Assembly (NCBI RefSeq): GCF_023283885.1
Contig: NZ_JAKILA010000001.1
Location: forward strand, 62,001 to 126,000
Reading direction: 5' to 3'
Source of the DNA: Shewanella basaltis
GTDB lineage: Bacteria; Pseudomonadota; Gammaproteobacteria; Enterobacterales; Shewanellaceae
Length of the DNA: 64,000 nucleotides
The notes beneath the pieces are model-generated. The model had not been told where the DNA came from and made no database searches. It saw only the letters and a program-made list of their open reading frames with translations. Made by a program: the position numbers and the translations under genes. Below are positions 11,524-19,824 of the stretch, in pieces. The first letter of the stretch is position 1, and the number at the start of each line of letters is the position of its first letter.

Positions 11524-11537
11524 TAACCCGACAAGGA

Positions 11538-11914
11538 TAATACCAATCAGGCTAAATAACCTGAGCTCGGGATAATAAATGCCTTTCAAACAGTCCTTTG
11601 CCCTGCTCACTGCGTTGAATCGACTTACAATAGGCTAGCTATTGACGCGTCAATTCGCCTTGTTAGCAGAACAAATGACAAGCTTGAAAGTGAGAATGGG
11701 TAACATATTGATTTTAAACAGTATAATTTCATCCCTTATCCCGAGCTCAGGTTAAATAAATGATCAAAGATTGCGTAGGAAAAATCGCTTAACACAAGTC
11801 AAAAATTGCAGCGAGCGAGTTGTGCTAACATCAACATGTCTAACGACGTTATAAGCCAAGTTATAAGCGATGTTAACCAATAAGCATGATCACATTTTTT
11901 GTTGATTGGTATTA
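11538..11914. mobile_element. MITE-like element with TAATACCAATCA ends (outer, interrupted)
   Basis: A perfect 12-bp terminal inverted repeat, TAATACCAATCA (11538-11549) and TGATTGGTATTA (11903-11914), encloses 377 bp with no gene. With the nested element and one target copy removed, the ends stay imperfectly similar for about 29 bp, including a TGATCA block. The right end supplies the TAA stop of trpS (complement 11912-11914). A third single copy of the end, TAATACCAATCC, begins at 11375 on the dolP stop, so the unit could be as long as 11375-11914. No transposase is present. Confidence 0.65.
11559..11752. mobile_element. Nested MITE-like element with 17-bp inverted repeats and target duplication
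   Basis: A perfect 17-bp inverted repeat, ACCTGAGCTCGGGATAA (11559-11575) and its complement (11736-11752), bounds a 194-bp element. It is flanked directly by TAAATA on both sides (11553-11558, 11753-11758), a clean 6-bp target duplication. No coding content. Its internal blocks ACTGCGTTG and ATTCGCCTTGTT are 44 bp apart, exactly as in the element at 38559-38811. Confidence 0.8.
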
Positions 11915-12910
11915 CACAATTAAACCAATTTTTTCATACACTTTCTTTATGGTCACTTCAGCGCGAGCCTGGGCTTTTTCGGCGCCGTCTGCCATAACTT
12001 GTCTTAAAAATGCATCATCAGCGCGGTATTCTTTAAAACGAGCTTGTAGTGGTTCAAGCATCCCTACAACAGCCTCACCGGTCGCCACTTTCAAATGGCC
12101 ATACATCTTGCCTTCAAACTCAGCCTCTAACGACGCAATTGATTGCCCTGTACAACCAGACATTAAGCTAAGTAGATTAGATACACCAGGCTTTTGCTCA
12201 ACATCAAAACGTACCACTGGTGGCTCTTCACTGTCGGTCATGGCTTTTTTTACTTTCTTTAAAATGGCCTTTGGATCTTCGAGTAGCCCTATCACATTGT
12301 TGCGGTTGTCATCTGACTTAGACATTTTCTTTAATGGGTCTTGCAGTGACATCACCTTGGCACCGTGCTCTGGAATAAACGGTTCAGGAATAGTAAAGGT
12401 GTCGCCATACGCGTTGTTAAAACGCGTTGCGATATCGCGCGTTAACTCTAAATGTTGCTTTTGATCCTGGCCCACCGGGATTTCATTCGCTTGATAGAGC
12501 AAAATGTCGGCCGCCATCAATACTGGGTAACCAAACAAGCCCACGTTAATGTTATTGGCATGCTTTTGCGATTTATCTTTAAACTGGGTCATGCGGTTAA
12601 GCTCACCCATTTGGGTATAACAGTTTAATGCCCAGCCCAATTGAGTGTGTTGCGGGACTTGTGATTGAATAAACACGGTACTTTTTTTAGGGTCGACACC
12701 ACATGCCAAGTACAATGCCAGCGTATCTAAACACGCCTCGCGTAGCTTTTGTGGGTCTTGACGCACAGTAATGGCATGTAAATCTACAACGCAATATAAG
12801 CAATCATGGCTGTCTTGCATGGCAACCCATTGACGTAGTGCGCCCATATAATTACCTATGGTCAATTCGCCTGATGGCTGTGCACCGCTGAGAACTATGG
12901 GTTTGGTCAT
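11912..12910 (-). CDS. trpS: Tryptophanyl-tRNA synthetase
   Basis: 332 residues, class I aminoacyl-tRNA synthetase charging tRNA-Trp. The HIGH-equivalent is in [18 protein letters not shown] near the N-terminus and the KMSKS loop is [10 protein letters not shown] (about residue 190). A normal bacterial TrpS length. A GGAG site precedes the ATG at 12910. It lies downstream of gph and rpe in the usual order. The stop codon lies inside the terminal repeat of the adjacent MITE-like element, but the C-terminus (EKIGLIV) looks complete. Confidence 0.97.
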   Translation of the reverse strand: MTKPIVLSGAQPSGELTIGNYMGALRQWVAMQDSHDCLYCVVDLHAITVRQDPQKLREACLDTLALYLACGVDPKKSTVFIQSQVPQHTQLGWALNCYTQMGELNRMTQFKDKSQKHANNINVGLFGYPVLMAADILLYQANEIPVGQDQKQHLELTRDIATRFNNAYGDTFTIPEPFIPEHGAKVMSLQDPLKKMSKSDDNRNNVIGLLEDPKAILKKVKKAMTDSEEPPVVRFDVEQKPGVSNLLSLMSGCTGQSIASLEAEFEGKMYGHLKVATGEAVVGMLEPLQARFKEYRADDAFLRQVMADGAEKAQARAEVTIKKVYEKIGLIV

Positions 12911-12947
12911 GTGTTTTATTGCTCCGGTTTATCTTATAAAATTCAAA

Positions 12948-13640
12948 TTAATGCGAAAGTAGGTACTGGCGTAACTCAGAAAAGTTTTCGCATACCGCAT
13001 CGGGTTCACTTAAGCCGATATCTTCGCCGTAGTTATAGCCGTAGGTCAAGCCAATCGACATCACATTTGCCGCTTTAGCCGCTAAAATGTCATTCTTTGA
13101 ATCACCCACCATCAAAAACTGTGATGAGCTGACTTGCCACTTTGCCAATAAATGCTGCAAAGGCATGGGATCTGGCTTCATTTTGGCAAGAGAGTCTCCA
13201 CCTAGCACGTCAGAAAACAGCCCATCTAAGCCAAAAGAATGTAATAGTGGAATGGTAAAACGATAGGGCTTGTTTGTGACAACCGCCAGCTTATAACCAG
13301 CTTGTTTAAGTTGTTGTAATACGGCTAAAACATCAGAATATAAAAGGCTATGTTGCTGTAAATGTTCACCGTAATGATGCATAAACCTTGGCATGGTTTG
13401 CTCAAGCTTTACCTGAATCTCTTGGCTGTCTTGTGCTTGTGCACACACAAAGCTTAACGCCCGTTGCATTAATATTTGTGCGCCATTTCCAACCCAGCTT
13501 CTGACCAAATCCTCTGACACAGGCGGTAAATTAAACTCGACTAGCGTCGCATTTGTCGCGGCAGCTAAGTCGGGCACACTATCAATTAATGTCCCGTCTA
13601 AATCAAACGCGATGGCTTTAATATTTGCCCAATGACCCAT
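12948..13640 (-). CDS. gph: Phosphoglycolate phosphatase
   Basis: 230 residues, HAD superfamily. Motif I is FDLDGTLIDS with the nucleophilic Asp, motif II is VVTNKP, and GDSKNDILAAKAA is motif IV. Gph removes 2-phosphoglycolate formed during repair of oxidised DNA ends. The frame extends to a TTG at 13664, but the ATG at 13640 preceded by GTGAGG is preferred and gives a normal N-terminus. Between rpe and trpS, the standard order. Confidence 0.94.
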   Translation of the reverse strand: MGHWANIKAIAFDLDGTLIDSVPDLAAATNATLVEFNLPPVSEDLVRSWVGNGAQILMQRALSFVCAQAQDSQEIQVKLEQTMPRFMHHYGEHLQQHSLLYSDVLAVLQQLKQAGYKLAVVTNKPYRFTIPLLHSFGLDGLFSDVLGGDSLAKMKPDPMPLQHLLAKWQVSSSQFLMVGDSKNDILAAKAANVMSIGLTYGYNYGEDIGLSEPDAVCENFSELRQYLLSH

Positions 13641-13665
13641 TGGCAACCTCACTTTATTGTGCAAA

Positions 13666-14334
13666 TCACACCTTGGCTAATTCAGCTCGCATTTGATCCA
13701 CAACAACTTTGTAATCTGGCTGATTAAAAATGGCAGAGCCGGCAACAAACATATCCGCACCTGCTGCGGCAATTTCGGCAATATTGTCCACTTTTACTCC
13801 GCCATCAACCTCAAGGCGGATATCAAATCCACTGGCATCAATACGAGCTCGCACCTGACGCAACTTTTCTAATGTACTTGGAATAAATGACTGACCACCA
13901 AAACCAGGATTAACAGACATCAACAGAATGACATCAAGCTTATCCATGACATGATCAAGGTAATGCAATGGCGTAGCAGGGTTAAATACTAAGCCCGCTT
14001 TACAGCCAGATTCTTTGATAAGCTGTAATGTACGGTCAATGTGCTCTGAGGCTTCAGGATGGAAAGTAATGATCGACGCACCGGCTTTGGCAAAATCGGG
14101 AATAATGCGATCGACAGGTTTCACCATGAGGTGCACATCGATATCGGCAGTGATCCCATAGTGACGTAAAGCCGTACAAACCATAGGTCCTATTGTTAAG
14201 TTAGGGACATAGTGATTGTCCATAACATCAAAATGAACCACGTCAGTGCCGGCATCGAGTACCGCTTTGACATCATCACCTAAACGGGCGAAATCGGCAG
14301 ACAAAATCGATGGTGCTATCAAAAATGGGCGCAT
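13666..14334 (-). CDS. rpe: Ribulose-phosphate 3-epimerase
   Basis: 222 residues, TIM barrel interconverting ribulose-5-P and xylulose-5-P in the pentose phosphate pathway. Visible: [19 protein letters not shown] at the N-terminus, the metal-site segments [16 protein letters not shown] and [18 protein letters not shown] and LEVDGGV. The start at 14334 is chosen because it has a GAGAAG ribosome site and matches the family N-terminus; the frame is open further upstream without support. Ends 26 bases from the preferred gph start. Confidence 0.97.
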   Translation of the reverse strand: MRPFLIAPSILSADFARLGDDVKAVLDAGTDVVHFDVMDNHYVPNLTIGPMVCTALRHYGITADIDVHLMVKPVDRIIPDFAKAGASIITFHPEASEHIDRTLQLIKESGCKAGLVFNPATPLHYLDHVMDKLDVILLMSVNPGFGGQSFIPSTLEKLRQVRARIDASGFDIRLEVDGGVKVDNIAEIAAAGADMFVAGSAIFNQPDYKVVVDQMRAELAKV

Positions 14335-14715
14335 AATCTTCTCTATTGGCAGATCAAAGTGACGACATTTTACCCTTTGCAGACCTAAGCCTCTAGGCTG
14401 AAAAGCCAAAAAAGCATGGAGAGTTGCAGATATTTGTCAAAAAGTAGAACAGAAGTCGGATTTGTCGGTGCGATGTCACAAAGCAGTGTTCAATAACTAA
14501 GCTATATTGTTATAATACAAGAGTTGTTAAACTCGATTTGAACTCTGCAAGGTAATCCTTAATTGCTGTGATACATGCCAAGCGTTAAAGGGTTAATCGG
14601 CGTTATACAAAATGAATCGATGATTTATATTTAGTCAGCTACAATAGCACTCATACTTTGGTATATTATCATTGATCGAATGCACATCGCATAAACCACG
14701 GATAGGGTAAACCTT
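14335..14715. other. Divergent intergenic region between rpe and the 123-residue gene
   Basis: 381 bp without a convincing gene. A TATAAT at 14511-14516 could be the -10 of a promoter for the plus-strand genes at 14716 and 15093, or part of an undetected short transcript. Its -35 element (around 14488) is weak. Nothing else is recognised here. Confidence 0.4.
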
Positions 14716-15087
14716 ATGGTTAAGCAATTATTAAATAAGTTGACTGGTCGTGCTGGTACATTGTTGCCAACACCAGTATATGCTGTATTTGCAACCTCAG
14801 CTTGTGCGTTGCTGATTAGCCAGGTACTCATGGCCACAGAAAACACCTCCGCTAACACAAGCGCCTGTGTATGTGACAATAACAAAAGCTATAACACGAG
14901 CCTCCCCAGTAGCCATCCGGCCAATCGTTGTGCTGAGCAATCCAATCATGTCAGTTGGGGTAATTGGGTCACGGGTAATAGTCGGTCAAGCCAATTTCAC
15001 TTTATCGATTTATTAGAACTGATTCATGGGCATAAAGAAAAACCACTTCAAGATATGCCCACCTCTAATAGCTCAGAGCAGATATAG
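14716..15087 (+). CDS. Small putative membrane protein of unknown function
   Basis: 123 residues, family not recognised. One hydrophobic segment (about 17-40, TPVYAVFATSACALLISQVL) follows a basic N-terminus. The rest is polar, rich in Ser, Asn and His, with a CVC pair and a later single Cys. AGGG lies about 8 bp before the ATG. It runs against the surrounding minus-strand operon and stops 5 bp before the DUF2970 gene, so the two probably share a transcript. Real-gene status rests on the ribosome site and this spacing. Confidence 0.5.
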   Translation: MVKQLLNKLTGRAGTLLPTPVYAVFATSACALLISQVLMATENTSANTSACVCDNNKSYNTSLPSSHPANRCAEQSNHVSWGNWVTGNSRSSQFHFIDLLELIHGHKEKPLQDMPTSNSSEQI

Positions 15088-15092
15088 CCTTA

Positions 15093-15272
15093 ATGTCTTT
15101 TAGGCGGGTACTAGGTAGTACGATTGCAGCCTTTTTCGGTGTACAAACCGATCAAAACCGCCGCCAAGACTTTCAATCACGCTCTGCGCTCCCATTTATT
15201 ATCATGGGTATTGTTTTAGCACTCAGTTTTGTCTTAACTTTGCTGTTTATTGTTAACCTCGTATTGAGCTAA
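15093..15272 (+). CDS. DUF2970 family small membrane protein
   Basis: 59 residues. Resembles DUF2970: an amphipathic N-terminus (LGSTIAAFFGVQT), a basic linker with RRQDF, and one transmembrane helix at about 33-57 ending IVNLVLS. Function unknown. DUF2970 genes occur near rpe/dam in related genomes as I recall. Five bases downstream of the 123-residue gene, plus strand. The small size makes it easy to miss. Confidence 0.7.
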   Translation: MSFRRVLGSTIAAFFGVQTDQNRRQDFQSRSALPFIIMGIVLALSFVLTLLFIVNLVLS

Positions 15273-15286
15273 CCCTGCAACTCACA

Positions 15287-15570
15287 CTAGGGTCTGTAGA
15301 TCTTTGCTGGTTGAATTTTGTTCGAGTTAAAAACGTTTTAATCGAGGCGAATGGATTGAAGCCTAGCCACCTAAGCAACTCTTTATTTGTAAAGCATCGT
15401 TCAACAAAGAGTAAAACGTTTTTAGCCGAACCCTGTGGGCAGCGTTTGTTGGTCATTTTTACTACGTTATCGACTTTTTATGTAGAATAACTACACTTCA
15501 AAGTCTCTGCCTTGTACAAATGGCCAACAATTCGCTGCAAAAACAACCTTGAAAGATCAACAGACCCTAG
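15287..15570. mobile_element. MITE-like element with GGGTCTGTTGATC-type ends
   Basis: Imperfect terminal inverted repeats, CTAGGGTCTGTAGATCTTTG (15287-15306) and the complement of 15551-15570, agree at 18 of 20 positions. They bound a 284-bp non-coding element between the DUF2970 gene and dam. CTAG at both tips may be part of the repeat or a palindromic 4-bp target duplication. The right tip contains the TAG stop of dam (complement 15567-15569). No transposase is encoded. Confidence 0.7.
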
Positions 15571-16403
15571 TCATCATTACGATAATGATGATCAAACAGC
15601 GCCATAATCTCATCCACTTTATTACGTGTACTGCCTTTTTGGCTGATATTTCGCTGTACTGCAATCGTTGAAAATTGCGCTCCTCGGTATAACTCGCGAG
15701 TCAGCGGAATATCATGATTACTGATTAAAACCGGGATATTTCGTTCATGGGCTATATGCCTTGAATGGCGAGCAAGAAGCGCTTGGTCATCCAAACTAAA
15801 CCCTGGGCCTGCATAGGTCGTAAAGCTAGCCGTTGTTGATAGTGGTGCATACGGTGGGTCGCAGTAAATAACATCACCGACATTAGCAAGCTCAAATGCT
15901 TGCTCGTAGCTAATGCATTTAAATGTGGCTTTTTTCGCTTTTATTGAAAAATTACGTATTTCTGCTTCTGGAAAATATGGTTTTTTATAGGACCCAAAAG
16001 GCACATTAAAGCCGCCTTTGCGGTTATAACGACAAAGACCATTAAAACCATGGCGGTTCATATACAAAAAATATACTGAACGAACAAAAGGATCACTTGT
16101 AGCATTAAACTCGCTACGTACTCGGTAATAAGCTTGTTTATTATTCATTTCATCAACAAACATTGCCTTTGCCGCTTCAATGTAAGTGTCTGGGTTTTGT
16201 TTTATGATGTTATACAGATTAATTAAATCTTGATTGATATCGCAAAGTAAATAGTGGTCGTAATCTGTATTTAAAAATACTGAACCCGCTCCAACAAAAG
16301 GTTCAATTAGGCGGTTTCCTGCAGGAAGGTGCTTTGCTAGCTCATCAACGAGTTTATATTTACCACCCGCCCATTTCAGAAAGGCTCTATGCTTTTTTAT
16401 CAT
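15567..16403 (-). CDS. dam: DNA adenine methyltransferase (GATC-specific)
   Basis: 278 residues, class alpha N6-adenine methyltransferase. The SAM-binding motif is FLKWAGGKYKL near the N-terminus (about 8-18), followed by FVGAGSVFLN, and the catalytic DPPY is in VIYCDPPYAPLS (about 180). Dam methylates GATC and directs mismatch repair, replication timing and gene regulation. It lies next to damX, aroB and aroK as in other gammaproteobacteria. The last residues (FDHHYRNDD) run up to a stop inside the neighbouring MITE-like element, so the native C-terminus may have been changed slightly. Confidence 0.96.
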   Translation of the reverse strand: MIKKHRAFLKWAGGKYKLVDELAKHLPAGNRLIEPFVGAGSVFLNTDYDHYLLCDINQDLINLYNIIKQNPDTYIEAAKAMFVDEMNNKQAYYRVRSEFNATSDPFVRSVYFLYMNRHGFNGLCRYNRKGGFNVPFGSYKKPYFPEAEIRNFSIKAKKATFKCISYEQAFELANVGDVIYCDPPYAPLSTTASFTTYAGPGFSLDDQALLARHSRHIAHERNIPVLISNHDIPLTRELYRGAQFSTIAVQRNISQKGSTRNKVDEIMALFDHHYRNDD

Positions 16404-16533
16404 AAATAGACACTATGCCAGCAAAATTAAAGCTGATGATTGTACTCTGTTTAATGGTAATTATCATCGTATAAAATCGATAAATTATGGTGATTAAGCA
16501 TATTATTCATGCAAACCAATAAGTGGTTATGGC

Positions 16534-17928
16534 TTACTCAACTCGTTGATAATCATTTAAATCTGCCCACTTCCTCACCCAAGGAGCAGATAAAAGATAT
16601 TGTGTTTGTAATTGTTTTGCTTTGGCATCAGCTGCTGCAAAAGTGTCAAAATCACCCAAAAAAATAACGAATCGCTGTTTATAACGCATGATATAAACTT
16701 GCGGCTCTTGGGCTAACTTAGTCAATATAGGCGACAATGACGACTTATCATTCACGCTCGCAAGTTGTAGCGTAAAACCTTTAATTTTATTTGGCGTCTT
16801 ATCTTTATCAAGGATCTGTTGAGGCTGGTTAACGGCATGTGGCTGTGCTTTTGGCAGCTTACCTTGAAAGGAAAGCCCCTCAACCGATGAATTCACAATG
16901 ACGTCTGTGTGATTATCAAGAGGCACAATATCCGCAACGGCTTGCTCAACAGGATCTGCATTTTCAGCTTCTAGCTGTTGCTTAATCAATAATTCTGCTT
17001 GCTGGTTTGCAACCACTTTACTCTCAGCCAAACGGCGTTGCACAAAGTATGTCTGTAATTGTTGCTCACCAAACGCTATCAGGTATTGGTTTGCTTGTTT
17101 ACGAACTACGGCCTGAGCTGCCGTTAACTCCAGCGATTTTGTTGATGTGTCATCAAGACTACGCTGTTGATGAACAAACCATCCACCGACAACTAAACCC
17201 AACACCACGAAAAAATAGCCAGCCAACTTAACATGGCGCAAATGTGGTGTTTGTATTTCTTCTGGAGACTCTAATGCTAAAGTGAGTAATTGAACAACCT
17301 CTGCAGGTGTACCCAACTGTTTTTCAAGTTGCTTATGAATAATCTCGCGCGGAATAAAAGGTGTTTTTTGACTGCGCAGTAACAAGCTTTGGTATAAGCC
17401 ATCACGTTCAGCGATAGGAAGCGGTTCGATGTGAACTTGAAGTAATAATGCGCGAGTATCATCGGCCAAATCTGTGGTTAAAGTGCGCCAAAAACCTGGC
17501 TCTACTGTCACGGTAACCGCAACTGGTTTACCTGCACAGCGAATTTGACTTAATAAAATACACTCAGCCCAGATTTCTTTTGGCAGAAGATGTGCATCAT
17601 CAATAATAATGTGTAACGGTTTATCAAGACTAGATTGGATCCTAAGAATGGTGTCCATTAATGGACGCTCATCATCAAAAATAGGAGCCGAAATTAACTG
17701 CACCAGAATTTTACGTCGGATCTCAGCACTGTCTGCATGCTTAGGACAAACCACTAAAGCAGAATTATACTCATCCAGTTCACTGGCTAAAGCAGCTACA
17801 AGCGTAGACTTTCCTGACCCTTGATCACCACACAAAACCAATAACTGCTCACTGTAACTGGCAATATGCTGTAAACGCTGAACGAGCGCTTCTTGAGTAG
17901 GAAGTAACAAAAGTCCTGGGGCTGTCAA
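16534..17928 (-). CDS. damX: DamX-type AAA ATPase with C-terminal SPOR domain
   Basis: 464 residues. An N-terminal AAA domain (about 1-225) has Walker A GDQGSGKST and Walker B IIIDDAHLL. One transmembrane helix follows (about 230-250), then a coiled-coil/Gln-rich periplasmic part (about 260-330), and a SPOR domain (about 385-460, FTLQLASV...YVMRYKQRFVIFLGDF) that binds denuded septal peptidoglycan. DamX is a division-site protein. No ATG is available near the N-terminus: the first codon is TTG at 17928, just after aroB ends. Position between aroB and dam is conserved. Confidence 0.9.
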   Translation of the reverse strand: MTAPGLLLLPTQEALVQRLQHIASYSEQLLVLCGDQGSGKSTLVAALASELDEYNSALVVCPKHADSAEIRRKILVQLISAPIFDDERPLMDTILRIQSSLDKPLHIIIDDAHLLPKEIWAECILLSQIRCAGKPVAVTVTVEPGFWRTLTTDLADDTRALLLQVHIEPLPIAERDGLYQSLLLRSQKTPFIPREIIHKQLEKQLGTPAEVVQLLTLALESPEEIQTPHLRHVKLAGYFFVVLGLVVGGWFVHQQRSLDDTSTKSLELTAAQAVVRKQANQYLIAFGEQQLQTYFVQRRLAESKVVANQQAELLIKQQLEAENADPVEQAVADIVPLDNHTDVIVNSSVEGLSFQGKLPKAQPHAVNQPQQILDKDKTPNKIKGFTLQLASVNDKSSLSPILTKLAQEPQVYIMRYKQRFVIFLGDFDTFAAADAKAKQLQTQYLLSAPWVRKWADLNDYQRVE

Positions 17929-17946
17929 AATGTCACCACACCTAAT

Positions 17947-19023
17947 TTACGCGCGGTTAATAACCTGTTTAAGTACGTCTTCACTGACATCACCAAACAC
18001 ATCCGCATGACCAATTTGCGTGGGTAATATTAACCGAATTTTGCCACCAAGCACTTTTTTATCGCGGCGCATATGTTTAATAAAACTGTCAAAATCCATC
18101 GATTCTGGTGGCATAATCGGTAAGTCAAAAGCTTGCATAAGAAGTGTTATTCTCTCTACATAGCTTTCATCGAGTAGATGTAACTTATGCGCGGTTTTCG
18201 CGGCCATAATGGTACCAGCAGCAACAGCCTCACCATGCAACCAAACACCATACCCCATCTCAGCCTCAATGGCATGACCAAATGTATGACCTAGATTGAG
18301 TAAAGCCCTAACACCCTGCTCAGTTTCATCCTGCTCTACAACTTCGGCCTTAATCTGACAGCATTTTGCTATCGCATACGTTAAAGCGTCTGTGTCTAGT
18401 GCCTTCAGAGACTCTACATTCTGCTCAAGCCACTGAAAAAAATCGTTATCCCAAATAATGCCATATTTGATCACCTCGGCCATACCTGCCGCAAACTCTT
18501 TTGCTGGCAATGTCTGTAAACACAGGGTGTCAATAATGACAGACTTAGGCTGGTAAAATGCACCGATCATGTTTTTCCCAAGCGGATGATTGACAGCCGT
18601 TTTACCGCCAACAGAGGAATCAACTTGTGACAGTAACGTTGTCGGCACTTGGATAAAATCGATACCTCGCTGATAACATGCCGCAGCAAAGCCCGTCATG
18701 TCACCAACCACACCACCACCGAGCGCAACTAAAACAGAATCTCGAGCAAAATTATGCTCAAGTAATCCACTAAAGATTAAATCGAGGTGTTGCAGGTCTT
18801 TGTATTGTTCGCCGTCAGGCAAAATAACAGTTTCAATCGATGTGCAAGCACTCATCGCTTGTTGTACCTGTTTTAGGTACAACGGAGCAATGGTATCGTT
18901 TGAAACAATTAGCACTTTTTTATGTTGCAGGTAGCGAGTAAATAACTCGCCATCACTCATCAAATTCTGGCCAATGTAAATGGGGTAACTTCTATCACCT
19001 AATTGAACCTGAATCTGCTGCAT
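17947..19023 (-). CDS. aroB: 3-dehydroquinate synthase
   Basis: 358 residues, NAD- and Zn-dependent, second step of the shikimate pathway (DAHP to 3-dehydroquinate). Motifs: [44 protein letters not shown] and the metal ligands in [11 protein letters not shown] and [10 protein letters not shown]. Normal length. Starts 9 bases after aroK ends, so the two form an operon. Confidence 0.98.
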   Translation of the reverse strand: MQQIQVQLGDRSYPIYIGQNLMSDGELFTRYLQHKKVLIVSNDTIAPLYLKQVQQAMSACTSIETVILPDGEQYKDLQHLDLIFSGLLEHNFARDSVLVALGGGVVGDMTGFAAACYQRGIDFIQVPTTLLSQVDSSVGGKTAVNHPLGKNMIGAFYQPKSVIIDTLCLQTLPAKEFAAGMAEVIKYGIIWDNDFFQWLEQNVESLKALDTDALTYAIAKCCQIKAEVVEQDETEQGVRALLNLGHTFGHAIEAEMGYGVWLHGEAVAAGTIMAAKTAHKLHLLDESYVERITLLMQAFDLPIMPPESMDFDSFIKHMRRDKKVLGGKIRLILPTQIGHADVFGDVSEDVLKQVINRA

Positions 19024-19032
19024 GATATTTAC

Positions 19033-19548
19033 CTAAAAGCCAAGTTGCTCGATAATTTGGTTTGCGACGATCTTCGCGCTTTGTTCGTCAGTCTTAACAA
19101 TAACATCCGCAATTTCTTCATACAAAGGGTTGCGGATTTCAGCTAAACTTTCGAGCACTTCACGTGGATCATCTACTTGTAACAACGGACGACGTTTATC
19201 ACGCTGAGTACGCGCAACTTGTTTGTCTATCGTTGTTTCTAAGTAAACGACTATACCTCGAGCAGAAAGATAATTGCGAATATCTTTACTCTGAACAGAA
19301 CCACCACCTGTTGCGAGAACGATACCTTGCCTTTCTGAAAGATCAGCGATGACTTGAGCTTCACGACGACGGAACCCCTCCTCACCTTCAACATCGAACA
19401 CCCAGGCAATATCTGCACCTGTACGTTGTTCAATCTCGTGATCTGAATCGTGGAAATCTAAATGCAGCATTTGAGCCAGATGGCGACCAATTGTGCTTTT
19501 ACCTGCGCCCATAGGGCCTACCAGAAAAATATTACGTTTTTCAGCCAT
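19033..19548 (-). CDS. aroK: Shikimate kinase I
   Basis: 171 residues. P-loop [16 protein letters not shown] (about 10-25), substrate residues in [14 protein letters not shown] motif in LATGGGSV and lid Arg residues in RDKRRPLLQ. It phosphorylates shikimate in the aromatic amino-acid pathway. Followed directly by aroB; about 276 bp separate it from pilQ upstream, with a terminator for pilQ, so aroKB-damX-dam probably has its own promoter. Confidence 0.97.
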   Translation of the reverse strand: MAEKRNIFLVGPMGAGKSTIGRHLAQMLHLDFHDSDHEIEQRTGADIAWVFDVEGEEGFRRREAQVIADLSERQGIVLATGGGSVQSKDIRNYLSARGIVVYLETTIDKQVARTQRDKRRPLLQVDDPREVLESLAEIRNPLYEEIADVIVKTDEQSAKIVANQIIEQLGF

Positions 19549-19761
19549 TTCGTATACGTCTGAATCTTATATGGAAGAATGCCTTATCGACTTAAACTCA
19601 AGCCGACCTATAATTTAACCTTGCTCTAATGAGACTTGACGGAGGATTATCTCAGTTATGGGCTATTACTTGCAAGCCATCGTCGCGATTTAAACTGATT
19701 TAATTAATTTACACCTCAAAACGTCGCTGATTAACGTCGTATAACATGCTCATCGCCCAAT

Positions 19762-19791
19762 AAAAAACCAGCTACGGGCAGCTGGCTTTTT
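19762..19791 (-). terminator. Terminator after the pilMNOPQ operon
   Basis: Minus-strand stem AAGCCAGCTG / CAGCTGGTTT with a CCCGTAG loop is followed by a T-run. It lies 34 bp beyond the pilQ stop and 214 bp before aroK, marking the operon boundary. Confidence 0.75.
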
Positions 19792-19824
19792 AAACGCAAC
19801 AGATATTGAGACTGTTGATTTAAC

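Noticed and set aside
11886..12464. 192-residue plus-strand open frame
   Set aside because: Lies antisense to trpS, which has full family motifs; composition (Ser-rich, low complexity) is that of a shadow frame.
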